Assembly: GCF_001429185.1 (NCBI RefSeq)
Contig: NZ_LMIW01000001.1
Span: 968 to 64,967, forward strand
Reading direction: 5' to 3'
Length of the DNA: 64,000 bases
Origin: Terrabacter sp. Root85
GTDB lineage: Bacteria; Actinomycetota; Actinomycetes; Actinomycetales; Dermatophilaceae
Shown here: one piece after another, positions 26,938-34,608 of the stretch
Position numbering within the stretch: position 1 is the stretch's first letter
How the letters are laid out: the number at the start of each line of letters is the position of its first letter
The notes under the pieces: generated by a model
Database searches by the model: none
The model's input: only the letters and a program-made list of their open reading frames with translations
Told to the model about the DNA's origin: nothing
Program-made: the position numbers and the translations under genes

Positions 26938-28438
26938 CCGCTGCCGTGTCCGCCGTGCTCCACCGTCGCAGCTCGGCACCCGGGGCCCAGGTCGAGTGGG
27001 TGCCACTCGAGATCCGCTCGGGCAGCCGGAGCTTGCAGACCGGCCCGTCGGAGACCCGGGCCGCGTCGAACACGACGCAGTAGGAGGCGTCGTCGTTCAT
27101 GTCGGTCGTCAGGGTCACGAGGTAGCCGTCGTCCTCGCCGGCGCTCCCGACGCGCGGCGCCATCGCGGTCTCGCTGCCGAAGACGTTGTCCCCGAAGGAG
27201 TATCGCTCCTCCGTGCCCGAGTGGAGGTCGTGCTTGACGAGGCCGTCGAAGAGGAACCATGCGGGCTTGCCGGTCGCGGCGTAGGCGTACCGGTACTTCC
27301 CACCGGCGTACGAGCCGTTCATCATGCCGAACTCGGTGATGCTGTCGGAGAGCGGCGACTCGGTGACGAGGCCGGTGCGGAGGTTGAGCCGCCAGCGGTG
27401 CAGGCGTGCCTGCATGCGGTCGAGGGCGAGGAAGCGGAAGGCCCGCTCCCACCGGTTGCCCATGCCGTTGTCCTGCGGCTCGGGGTCGCCCTGGAAGAAG
27501 CCGTCTAGGACGATCTCGTCGCCGTCCTCGTACGCGTTGACGAAGTGCAGGACGTACGTCGGGTCGGCCTCGAACCACCGGATGTCGCTCGTCTTCCCGC
27601 GCCGCGGGATGACGGCGAAGCGGCTCGGCATGTCACGGTGGAAGCGCGCGACGTGTGCGCCCTTGGCGAGGGCCTCCGGCTCCCAGAAGAGCGGGAAGTC
27701 GTTGAGCACGACGTAGTTCTCGGTGAAGGCCATGTCGTGCGGCAGCCGCGGCCCGGGCAGCGGGACGTCGACGTAGTGGACGAGGTCGTCCGCCTCGTCG
27801 ACGACGCCGTAGTGCATGTACGGCGCCTCCTTGCTGTAGTTGAAGAAGAGGAGCTCGCCGGTGCGGTCGTCGACCTTCGGGTGCGCTGAGACGCCCCAGT
27901 CGAAGGGAAAGCGGCCGTTCCACGTCGCCTTGCCGAGGGTCTCGGCCGACGTCGGGTCGACGCGGTAGAGGTCGCCGCACTGGTAGAAGCTCGTGAGGGC
28001 CGTGCCGCGGTGGACGATGACGTCGGTCGACGACGCGTCCTTCATCTGGCGGCGGGCGCCCCAGCCGTCCTCACGGAGCGAGAGGTAGGGCGGTTCGGCC
28101 AGACCGGCCCACAGCGACTGTCCTGCCTCCTGCTCGGCGAGGAAGCCGTCAGTGCGCACGAACCGGTTGCGGTAGAAGGCTTTTCCGTCACGGAAGCCGA
28201 CGACGTGGACCATCCCGTCGCCGTCGAACGGGTGGTAGTGCTTGAGCGAGGGGTGGACGGGGTTCTCCGTGTTGCGGAGGTAGACCCCGTCGAGGTCGGT
28301 GGGCACCTCACCCTCGACGACGTCGAGGTCGTCCGCCCTCCACTCGGTCGTCTGCGGCTGCCACGGGCCCGTGCGGTAGGGATGGTCGTCGTCCGCGGGC
28401 AGGGTCGACAGCATCCGACCGACGATGTCGACATCCAT
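26921..28438 (-). CDS. Carotenoid oxygenase-family (CCD/stilbene dioxygenase) enzyme
   Basis: A 505-residue non-haem iron dioxygenase of the seven-bladed propeller family that cleaves alkene bonds in apocarotenoids, stilbenes or phenylpropanoids. The four iron-binding histidines can be placed at His186 (SAHPK), His234 (LPHDMAF), the His of VLHFVNAYED and the His of GTHSTW near the C-terminus; HPFDGDGMVH near 69-78 is also family-typical. The ATG has AAGGAGA upstream. It lies between a thiolase (upstream) and the double-HxlR regulator in a five-gene run that also has a CoA ligase, so its cleavage product is probably activated and degraded by them. Confidence 0.9.
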   Translation of the reverse strand: MDVDIVGRMLSTLPADDDHPYRTGPWQPQTTEWRADDLDVVEGEVPTDLDGVYLRNTENPVHPSLKHYHPFDGDGMVHVVGFRDGKAFYRNRFVRTDGFLAEQEAGQSLWAGLAEPPYLSLREDGWGARRQMKDASSTDVIVHRGTALTSFYQCGDLYRVDPTSAETLGKATWNGRFPFDWGVSAHPKVDDRTGELLFFNYSKEAPYMHYGVVDEADDLVHYVDVPLPGPRLPHDMAFTENYVVLNDFPLFWEPEALAKGAHVARFHRDMPSRFAVIPRRGKTSDIRWFEADPTYVLHFVNAYEDGDEIVLDGFFQGDPEPQDNGMGNRWERAFRFLALDRMQARLHRWRLNLRTGLVTESPLSDSITEFGMMNGSYAGGKYRYAYAATGKPAWFLFDGLVKHDLHSGTEERYSFGDNVFGSETAMAPRVGSAGEDDGYLVTLTTDMNDDASYCVVFDAARVSDGPVCKLRLPERISSGTHSTWAPGAELRRWSTADTAADAIGL

Positions 28439-28487
28439 CCGGGTCTCCTTGGCTCTCAGTGGTTTCCGTGGTTCGGGGAGTTCGCGT

Positions 28488-29738
28488 TCAGTCGGCGACG
28501 GCGCCGACGACGAGGCTGACGGTGGTGGCGGTGCTGCCACCGAAGTTGAGAGTGCCGAAGGTGCGGGCACCCTCGACCTGGTAGTCGCCGGCAGTCCCGC
28601 TGACCTGCTTGGCCGCGTCGACGAGCATGCGGATGCCGCTGGCCCCCACCGGGTGGCCGCCGCCGATGAGCCCACCGCTCGGGTTGATGGGCAGGCGACC
28701 ACCCAGGGCGATCGAGCCGTCCTCGACGGCCTTCCACGACTCCCCCGGACCGGTGAGCCCGATGTGGTCGATGGCGAGGTACTCGGTCGGGGTGAAGCAG
28801 TCGTGCACCTCGAAGCCGTCGAGGTCCTCGAGGGTGACGTGGGACCGGTCGAACGCGTCGGTCACAGCCCGGCGCACGTGCGGCAGGACGTAGAGCTCGT
28901 CGCGGTCACGGTCGAGCTTCTGCCGGAGCCCGAGGCCGACGGTGCGGTGGCCCCATCCCTCGATGCGCGCGACGGGTCGTCGCCCCGGGTGGTCGCGCAG
29001 CCACGCGTCGGAGACGAGGACCACCCCGGCGGCGCCGTCGGTGACCTGGCTGCAGTCGTAGCGGCGGATCCGGCCCTCGACGACGGGGTTTCGCGTGTCG
29101 TCGGTGGCGTCGGGGCCGGTGAGGTCCAGGACGTCCCAGCCGCGGGTCTGGGCGTGGGGGTTGCGTCGGGCGTTCGCGAGGTTGAGAGCCGCGATGGCGC
29201 GCAGGTGGGCCTCGTCGAGGCCGTGCCGCCGGTCGTACTCGTCGGCGATGGCGCTGAAGACGTGGGGCCACATGAAGCGAGCGCCCTCACCGTCGTGCCC
29301 CACCCAGGCGGCCGCGCCGAGGTGCGTGGCCGCCTCGTCGCCGGGCACGGTCTTCTCGAGCTCGACGCCGAGCACGAGGGCACAGTCGTAGTGCCCTGCC
29401 CGGAGGTCGGCCATGGCGGCGAGCAGCGCCACCCCGCCCGACGCGCACGCGGCCTCGTGCCGGGCGGCCGGAACGCCCCACAGGTCGGGCCGGACCGTCG
29501 CGGGCATGGCCCCGAGGTGGCCCTGACCGGTGAAGAGCTGGCCGAAGGCGTTGCCGACGTGGATGACCTCGACCTCGGCCGCGCCGGAGCGGCTCGCCTC
29601 GAGGGTGCGGTCGACGATCTCGCCCACGAGGTCGGAGACGTCTCGCCCCTCACGGGTCAGGTGGCGCGCGAAGTCCGTCTGCGAGCCACCGAGCACCCAG
29701 ACCCCCGTCGGGGAGGTGCTCGAGCTGCCGCCCGTCAT
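28488..29738 (-). CDS. SCP2/SCPx-type thiolase
   Basis: A 416-residue acetyl-CoA acetyltransferase of the SCP2-thiolase branch. The nucleophile region is HEAACASGGVALL; HDCFTPTEY replaces the NEAF box, as is usual for this branch; GGGHPVGASGIR carries the catalytic His. These enzymes cleave 3-oxoacyl-CoAs of bulky or branched substrates. The ATG at 29736-29738 has a GGAGG-type site. It is first of the minus-strand cluster and divergent from a second thiolase, with a 170-bp shared promoter region. Confidence 0.9.
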   Translation of the reverse strand: MTGGSSSTSPTGVWVLGGSQTDFARHLTREGRDVSDLVGEIVDRTLEASRSGAAEVEVIHVGNAFGQLFTGQGHLGAMPATVRPDLWGVPAARHEAACASGGVALLAAMADLRAGHYDCALVLGVELEKTVPGDEAATHLGAAAWVGHDGEGARFMWPHVFSAIADEYDRRHGLDEAHLRAIAALNLANARRNPHAQTRGWDVLDLTGPDATDDTRNPVVEGRIRRYDCSQVTDGAAGVVLVSDAWLRDHPGRRPVARIEGWGHRTVGLGLRQKLDRDRDELYVLPHVRRAVTDAFDRSHVTLEDLDGFEVHDCFTPTEYLAIDHIGLTGPGESWKAVEDGSIALGGRLPINPSGGLIGGGHPVGASGIRMLVDAAKQVSGTAGDYQVEGARTFGTLNFGGSTATTVSLVVGAVAD

Positions 29739-29797
29739 GTCCGCCTCCGCTCCCGACGCCGCCGTCGGTGCCCAGCCTTGCCCTTCTCCGGGCACGG

Positions 29798-29811
29798 TAC
29801 TACAACTAGCA
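29798..29811. promoter_or_regulatory. Possible operator in the divergent thiolase promoter
   Basis: TACTACAACTAGCA is an imperfect inverted repeat (TACTA/TAGCA arms, CAAC centre). It forms a conspicuous AT-rich island between the two divergent thiolase genes. It may be a promoter element or a site for the double-HxlR regulator encoded in the same cluster. Confidence 0.3.
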
Positions 29812-29908
29812 GAGTGACTCGCCGGGTGCGACGCGGCCGTTCCGGGTCCGGGCCGGGCGACCAGGAGCGGCAGGTCTCGTGAGCTCGGCAGGACCGAACG
29901 GAGGACGC

Positions 29909-31138
29909 ATGGACGACGACGACGACGCGTACGTCCTCGATGTCGTCCGCACCCCGCGCGGGCGCGCGTCCGCGCGCGGGTCGCTGCACGGCCTCACCGC
30001 CGTCGACCTCGTCGTGCACCTCCAACGGGCCCTCGTCGAACGCACCGGGATCGACCCGGAGCGCGTCGACGACGTGACGCTGGGCTGCGCGACCCAGGTC
30101 GACGAGCAGGGCGCCGACCTCGCCCGCACGGCCACCCTCGTCGCCGGCTGGGGCACCTCCGTGCCGGGTGTCACGCTCAACCGCTTCTGCGCATCCGGCA
30201 TCGACGCCGTCGGCCAGACTGCGGCCCGGGTCCGCGCCGGCGACCTCTCGCTCGCCGTTGCCGGGGGCGTCGAGAGCGTGTCGCGCGTGCCGATGTTCGC
30301 CGACCGCGGCGCGCTGTATGCCGACCCCACCCTCGTGCGCCGTCTCGGCTCGGTCCACATGGGCATCGCTGCAGACCTCAACGCGACGCTCGAGGGCTTC
30401 ACCCGCGAGCAGCTCGACGCGTATGCCCTCGAGACGCAGGCCAAGGCGACCCGGGCACGCGTGATGGGTGCCTTCGCCCGGTCGCTCGTCCCGGTACCGG
30501 CCGACGACCGCGGCCCCGGCCTCGACCACGACGAGCTCGTCCGGCCCGGCACGACCGCCGAGTCGCTCGCGGCGCTGCCGCCTGCCTTCGCGGAGCTGGG
30601 GTCGGACGGCCAGGACGACATCGCGCTCGCGGCGGCGCACGGCATACGCCCCCTCGACCGGATCGAGCACCTGCACACGGTGGGCACCTCCCCCGCCGTC
30701 GCGGACGCCGCAGCGCTGCTGCTCGTCGGTTCGGCGCGAGCCGCCCGGGCCTCGGGCCTCGCGCCGCGGGCGCGGATCGTCTCGGCCGCGTCGACGGCGG
30801 TGGACCCCGTCGTCATGCTCACCGCCGGGCAGTCGGCCGTCGAGCAGGTGCTCGCGAGGGCCGGCCTGTCTCCCAGCGACATCGACGTCTTCGAGTTCGC
30901 CGAGGCCTTCTCGGCGCTGTGCCTCCGCTTCCGCCGCGACCTCGACGCTGGGCCGGACCGGATGAACCCGGACGGCGGCACCATGGCGATGGGTCACGCC
31001 TTCGGGGCGACGGGCGCGATCCTCGTCGGCCAGTGCGTCGAGGCGCTCGAGCGCCGTGGCGGGCGCTGGGGCGTCGCGGCCGTCAGCGGTGCCGCCGGCC
31101 TCGGCACGGCCGTGCTCGTCGAGCGCGTCGACGGTTGA
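29909..31138 (+). CDS. Atypical thiolase-fold acyltransferase lacking the second catalytic Cys
   Basis: A 409-residue thiolase. The acyl-accepting Cys94 (NRFCASG) and the GHAFGATG His are present. Where canonical thiolases have the NEAF box this protein has AEAF, and where the second catalytic Cys of the CxGGG motif should be it has VSGAAGLG (Ser393). The substitution may alter or abolish the Claisen/thiolysis proton relay. The ATG at 29909 has GGAGG five bases upstream; a short upstream extension is possible but lacks this. A Gly-Ile pair uses the rare ATA codon inside a GGCATAC word. It is divergent from the SCP2-type thiolase. Confidence 0.87.
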   Translation: MDDDDDAYVLDVVRTPRGRASARGSLHGLTAVDLVVHLQRALVERTGIDPERVDDVTLGCATQVDEQGADLARTATLVAGWGTSVPGVTLNRFCASGIDAVGQTAARVRAGDLSLAVAGGVESVSRVPMFADRGALYADPTLVRRLGSVHMGIAADLNATLEGFTREQLDAYALETQAKATRARVMGAFARSLVPVPADDRGPGLDHDELVRPGTTAESLAALPPAFAELGSDGQDDIALAAAHGIRPLDRIEHLHTVGTSPAVADAAALLLVGSARAARASGLAPRARIVSAASTAVDPVVMLTAGQSAVEQVLARAGLSPSDIDVFEFAEAFSALCLRFRRDLDAGPDRMNPDGGTMAMGHAFGATGAILVGQCVEALERRGGRWGVAAVSGAAGLGTAVLVERVDG

Positions 31139-31158
31139 GCGGCCCGGCGCTTCGGCCG

Positions 31159-31773
31159 TCAGCCCTCGCCGTTGACGAACGCCCGCACCGAGTCGGCGAC
31201 CATCTGCACGGCGATCGCCGACAGCAGCAGCCCGGCGATGCGGGTGAGCAGCATCGTGCCGCTCTCACGCAGCAGTCGGCGCACCTGCCCGGCGAAGCGG
31301 AGCACGAGGTAGACGACGAGCATCGCCCCGACGAGGGCGGAGCCGACGGCGACGTACGCCCCGGTCGTGTCCGAGCCCTGCACCGCGAGCATCGTCGCGA
31401 CGATGGCGCCCGGACCCGCGAGGAGCGGCGTCCCGAGCGGCACGAGGGCCACGTTGACGCCGGCGTCGGCGAGCGAGTCGGACTCCTTGCCGGTCAGCAG
31501 CTCGAGCGCGACGAGGAGCAGGAGCAGGCCGCCGGCCCCCTGGAGCGCGGCGATCGAGATGTGGAGGTAGTCGAGGATGCTCTTGCCGAAGAGCGCGAAC
31601 ATCCCGATGACGAAGACGGCGACGAGCGAGGCACGCCGCGCCGCGACGTGGCGCTGCACCTTCGTCAGTGACCCGGTCAGGGCGAGGAAGACCGGCACCG
31701 CGCCGGGTGGGTCGAGGATGACGACCAGGGTGATGAAGGTGCTGAGGAAGACGGTCGTGTCGAGGACGCTCAC
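31159..31773 (-). CDS. MarC-family integral membrane protein
   Basis: A 204-residue MarC/UPF0056 membrane protein with six hydrophobic segments and the family motifs LVVILDPPGAVPVFLALT at the N-terminus and PLGTPLLAGPGAI in the middle. Its function is unresolved; it is not a proven drug exporter. The GTG start overlaps the stop of the PHP phosphoesterase gene (GTGA), so the pair is co-translated. Confidence 0.92.
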   Translation of the reverse strand: MSVLDTTVFLSTFITLVVILDPPGAVPVFLALTGSLTKVQRHVAARRASLVAVFVIGMFALFGKSILDYLHISIAALQGAGGLLLLLVALELLTGKESDSLADAGVNVALVPLGTPLLAGPGAIVATMLAVQGSDTTGAYVAVGSALVGAMLVVYLVLRFAGQVRRLLRESGTMLLTRIAGLLLSAIAVQMVADSVRAFVNGEG

Positions 31774-32660
31774 GGCCTGACGACCTCCGTGGCCCTGCTC
31801 GAGGCCGCCTCGATCGCGTCGAGCACCTCGAGGGACGTCGTGTTCTCGGCGAGACGGTTGCGCTTGCCCTCGCCGTGGTAGTCGCTCGAGCCCGTGAGGA
31901 GCAGCCCGAGCCGGTCGGCGAGCGCCGTCGCCCGGGCGACCTCCTCGGGACCGTGGTCGCGGTGGTGCGCCTCGAGCCCCACGAGCCCGGCCTCGCGCAT
32001 CCGCGCGACGAGGGCGTCGTCGAGGTCGCCCGACCGGGTCCGCGTGAAGGGGTGCGCGATGACCGGCACCCCGCCCGCTGCGCGCACGAGCTCGACCGCC
32101 CGTACCGGGTCGGGCGCGTAGTGGCCGACGTAGTAGGGCGAGTCGTCGCCGAGCCACGAGCGGAACGCCTCGTCGCGGTGGCGGATCGTGCCGTTGGCGA
32201 TGAGGGCGTCGGCGATGTGGGGGCGTCCCGGGGTGGCGCCGGGGCCGACCTGCGCGAGCACCTCGTCGTAGCCCAGGGGTATGCCGTCCGCCGCCATGAG
32301 CGCGACCATCCGCTCGAGACGCGTCGAGCGGGAGTCGCGGGCGCGGGCGAGCTCGTCCCGGAGCGGCCGGTCGTCGGCGTCGGGGAGGTAACCGAGCAGG
32401 TGGATCGAGGAGTGGCGCCAGGCGCACGAGATCTCGATGCCGCGCACGAGCGTCACACCGTGGACGCGGGCGGCGTCGGCGGCCTCGGCCCAGCCGCCGA
32501 CCGTGTCGTGGTCGGTGATGGCGAGGACGTCGACGCCGGCCGTGGCTGCAGCGGCGACGAGCTCGGTCGGCGTCTCCGTGCCGTCGCTGACCGCCGAGTG
32601 GGCATGCAGGTCGATGACCGGGCGTGGGTGCCCTGCACTGTCGGTCCCGGTCGGAGTCAC
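31770..32660 (-). CDS. PHP-domain metal-dependent phosphoesterase
   Basis: A 296-residue PHP enzyme of the YciV/RNase AM type: DLHAHSAVSDGT, ITDHDTVGG, EISCAWRHSSIHLLGY, GRPHIA, VIAHPF and SSDYHGEGK supply the metal-binding His/Asp set. Relatives hydrolyse 3',5'-nucleoside bisphosphates or short RNA 5' ends. The GTG at 32658-32660 starts just before the conserved core; longer readings would run into a long hairpin repeat (32723-32793) and are rejected. It forms an operon with marC. Confidence 0.88.
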   Translation of the reverse strand: MTPTGTDSAGHPRPVIDLHAHSAVSDGTETPTELVAAAATAGVDVLAITDHDTVGGWAEAADAARVHGVTLVRGIEISCAWRHSSIHLLGYLPDADDRPLRDELARARDSRSTRLERMVALMAADGIPLGYDEVLAQVGPGATPGRPHIADALIANGTIRHRDEAFRSWLGDDSPYYVGHYAPDPVRAVELVRAAGGVPVIAHPFTRTRSGDLDDALVARMREAGLVGLEAHHRDHGPEEVARATALADRLGLLLTGSSDYHGEGKRNRLAENTTSLEVLDAIEAASSRATEVVRP

Positions 32661-32722
32661 GCCCCCAAGCGTAGGGGCGCGCCGTGCCCACCCTGCCGTG
32701 CCCACCCCCGCCGCCCCTCCCC

Positions 32723-32793
32723 GCAACACACCGTGCAGGTCACAACCCACCGGGATCGGATCACGGTGGGTTGTGACTTGCACGGTGTGTTGC
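32723..32793. repeat. Long hairpin repeat A (partner of 33855-33923)
   Basis: A 30-base arm at 32723-32752 (starting GCAACACACCGTGCAGG) pairs with 32764-32793 with one mismatch, around the loop GGATCGGATCA. A copy with the same loop and inner stem but different outer stem lies at 33855-33923, in the same orientation. The two bracket a single nuclease-like gene. Confidence 0.9.
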
Positions 32794-32807
32794 ACCAGTC
32801 AGCAGGG

Positions 32808-33761
32808 TCAGGCCGGGCGTGGGGCTAGGGGGGCGACGAGCGCACTGGCGGAGCGCACCCGGGCACCGATGAGCCCCGGGCGGGCCAGCTCGCTCCAGAT
32901 GACGCGCTCGACGGGGTGGCCCAGCCGCCGGATCGCGTCCTCACGTCGCTTCTCGAGCCAGACGACCTCCTCCGGCCCGGCCGAGCCGTCCTCGGCGTCA
33001 CGCTGGCGCGCGTACTTCACCTGCCCGTCGAACTCGAGGACAACTCCGTCCACGACCAGGTCGACACGCGCGATGAAATGGCCACCGGAGTCACGCAGGA
33101 CCACTTGGCTCTCGGGGGTGAAACCGAGGCGACGCAGCGCCAGACGAGTTCGGGACTCGCCCACGGACTCGCTCCTGCCGTCCATGAGCAACACGGCCTC
33201 CAGGGCCCGCCGGCGCCCTTGGTGCGGGGAGATGAGCGCCACCTCGGTGACCAGATCCGCCTCGGTGACCAGACCTCGACGCAGAGCCGCATCCCCCGCC
33301 ACGACGGCACAGTCCTGGCCCATCGTCAGGGCCGTCCGAACGAGTGCCCGCGCAGGCGAGACACTCGGAGTGTCCGCGACCGGAGCTAGGACGACGCCGT
33401 CGTCCGGATGGAGCCACACTGCCCCGCGGCGCACGCCCTGGACCGTGTCGGTCACCAGGTCGATTCGTGCTGCGTCGTGTCCCCAGAGCGGCAGCCCGAG
33501 CACGGCGAGGGCCGCGTGGTGGCTCAACGCGTCACCCGGTCTGGACCTCGCTACCGCGAGACACCCGAGCCGGTAGCGCTCGTCGGGCGACGCGTGCTGC
33601 CAGACGGTCGCCTGGACGTAGGCGCCTCGCCGCACCCGAACCAGCTCGCGCGCACGGAGTGCCCGGTGCAGGCAGGCATTGGTGACCCCTGCGGCCAGGG
33701 CCTCGTGGGCGGCGAACATCCCGCCTTGGCGGCCGGCCAGAGCCTCGAGTCGTGTGTCCAT
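32808..33761 (-). CDS. DUF559 Vsr-like nuclease with AbiEi-type winged helix, flanked by hairpins
   Basis: The 317-residue product has an N-terminal AbiEi-type winged helix (residues about 5-50: GGMFAAHEALAAGVTNACL, LVRVRRGAYV). Its C-terminal DUF559 domain belongs to the PD-(D/E)XK/Vsr superfamily, with candidate catalytic residues Glu202 (GESRTR), Asp234 (ARVDLVV), and Glu243/Asp245 (LEFDG). Databases often call such proteins type IV antitoxins, but no toxin partner adjoins it. The ATG at 33759-33761 is chosen because the longer reading would start inside hairpin B. The stop lies 14 bp from hairpin A. Base composition looks slightly less GC-rich than its neighbours, in keeping with a mobile cassette. 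Confidence 0.85.
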   Translation of the reverse strand: MDTRLEALAGRQGGMFAAHEALAAGVTNACLHRALRARELVRVRRGAYVQATVWQHASPDERYRLGCLAVARSRPGDALSHHAALAVLGLPLWGHDAARIDLVTDTVQGVRRGAVWLHPDDGVVLAPVADTPSVSPARALVRTALTMGQDCAVVAGDAALRRGLVTEADLVTEVALISPHQGRRRALEAVLLMDGRSESVGESRTRLALRRLGFTPESQVVLRDSGGHFIARVDLVVDGVVLEFDGQVKYARQRDAEDGSAGPEEVVWLEKRREDAIRRLGHPVERVIWSELARPGLIGARVRSASALVAPLAPRPA

Positions 33762-33854
33762 GGGAGCAGGCTCTGGGGCATACGGCCAGGTTCTCGTAGT
33801 CGCGACGGCACCTGTGGACAGAGGGGTCGTCGGCGCGCCGGCTGTGGACGGCCA

Positions 33855-33923
33855 CAACGCACCGAGTAGGTCACAACCCACCGGGATCGGATCGCGGTGA
33901 GTTGTGACCTACTCGGTGTGTTG
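33855..33923. repeat. Long hairpin repeat B (partner of 32723-32793)
   Basis: A 29-base arm at 33855-33883 (starting CAACGCACCGAGTAGG) pairs with 33895-33923 with two mismatches around the loop GGATCGGATCG. The inner stem (GTCACAACCCACC) and loop match hairpin A, while the outer stem changes from GTGCA/TGCAC to AGTA/TACT on both sides, keeping base pairing. Confidence 0.9.
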
Positions 33924-33949
33924 CGGGAGAGGGCTGGTCGCGCCGTGGG

Positions 33950-34504
33950 TCAGGGCTGCGGAGCCGCCTCGGAGGTGGCGTCGCGGCCCGGCCAGTTCTT
34001 GTCGGGGACGGGGACCGGTCGGCCGGGCTGCTCGCCGCCGCGGGCCTCGAGGTAGTTCTCCTTGGGCACCATGACCTTGCGCCGGAAGATGCACACGACG
34101 GTGCCGTCCTGCTTGTAGCCGATCGTCTCGACGTGGACGACGCCGCGGTCGTCCTTCGAGGTCGACTCCCACTTGTCGAGGACCGTCGTCTCGCCGTAGA
34201 TCGTGTCGCCGTGGAAGGTCGGCGCGACGTGCCGCAGCGACTCGATCTCGAGGTTGGCGATGGCCTTGCCCGACACGTCCGGCACCGACATGCCGAGGAG
34301 CAGCGAGTAGACGTAGTTGCCGACGACGACGTTCTGCCCGAACTGCGTCGACCCCGCGGCGTAGTGGGTGTCGAGGTGGAGCGGGTGGTGGTTCATCGTC
34401 AGCAGGCAGAAGAGGTGGTCGTCGTACTCCGTGACCGTCTTGCCGGGCCAGTGCCGGTAGACCGCACCGACCTCGAACTCCTCGTAGCTGCGTCCGAACT
34501 GCAT
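33950..34504 (-). CDS. MaoC-family dehydratase/hydratase
   Basis: A 184-residue hot-dog-fold protein of the MaoC-like dehydratase family, which hydrates enoyl-CoAs. The catalytic segment with Asp-His is seen in FCLLTMNHHPLHLDTHYA, and GNYVYSLLLGMSVPDVSG is family-typical. The ATG has AGGAG six bases upstream. It lies downstream of the ThrE gene but is separated by a GTATGCC hairpin, so probably has its own promoter. Its partners may be the CoA lyases or acyl-CoA dehydrogenase elsewhere in the window; relatives are often beta-methylmalyl-/mesaconyl-CoA hydratases. Confidence 0.87.
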   Translation of the reverse strand: MQFGRSYEEFEVGAVYRHWPGKTVTEYDDHLFCLLTMNHHPLHLDTHYAAGSTQFGQNVVVGNYVYSLLLGMSVPDVSGKAIANLEIESLRHVAPTFHGDTIYGETTVLDKWESTSKDDRGVVHVETIGYKQDGTVVCIFRRKVMVPKENYLEARGGEQPGRPVPVPDKNWPGRDATSEAAPQP

Positions 34505-34573
34505 TCCCGCTCCTCGTCGAAGGTGGTCACCCGGCCCCGCTGGGACGAGCGGCTCCCAGCCTGCCGGAGCGGG

Positions 34574-34599
34574 CGGCATACGCCCATGGTCGTATGCCG
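34574..34599. terminator. CGGCATAC/GTATGCCG hairpin after the ThrE gene
   Basis: CGGCATAC (34574-34581) and GTATGCCG (34592-34599) are an exact inverted pair with a 10-nt loop, about 10 bp past the ThrE stop. It may act as a terminator or as one of the GTATGCC sites discussed in the findings. Confidence 0.45.
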
Positions 34600-34608
34600 T
34601 GTGCTTGC

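Noticed and set aside
32661-32795. Longer N-terminus for the PHP phosphoesterase
   Set aside because: It would translate hairpin A; the conserved core starts after the GTG at 32658-32660.
32808-33761. Type IV toxin-antitoxin locus
   Set aside because: The winged helix resembles AbiEi, but no AbiEii-type toxin gene adjoins it and the C-terminus is a nuclease domain.
33762-33881. Longer N-terminus for the DUF559 protein
   Set aside because: It would start inside hairpin B and lacks similarity; the ATG at 33759-33761 begins the AbiEi-type helix.
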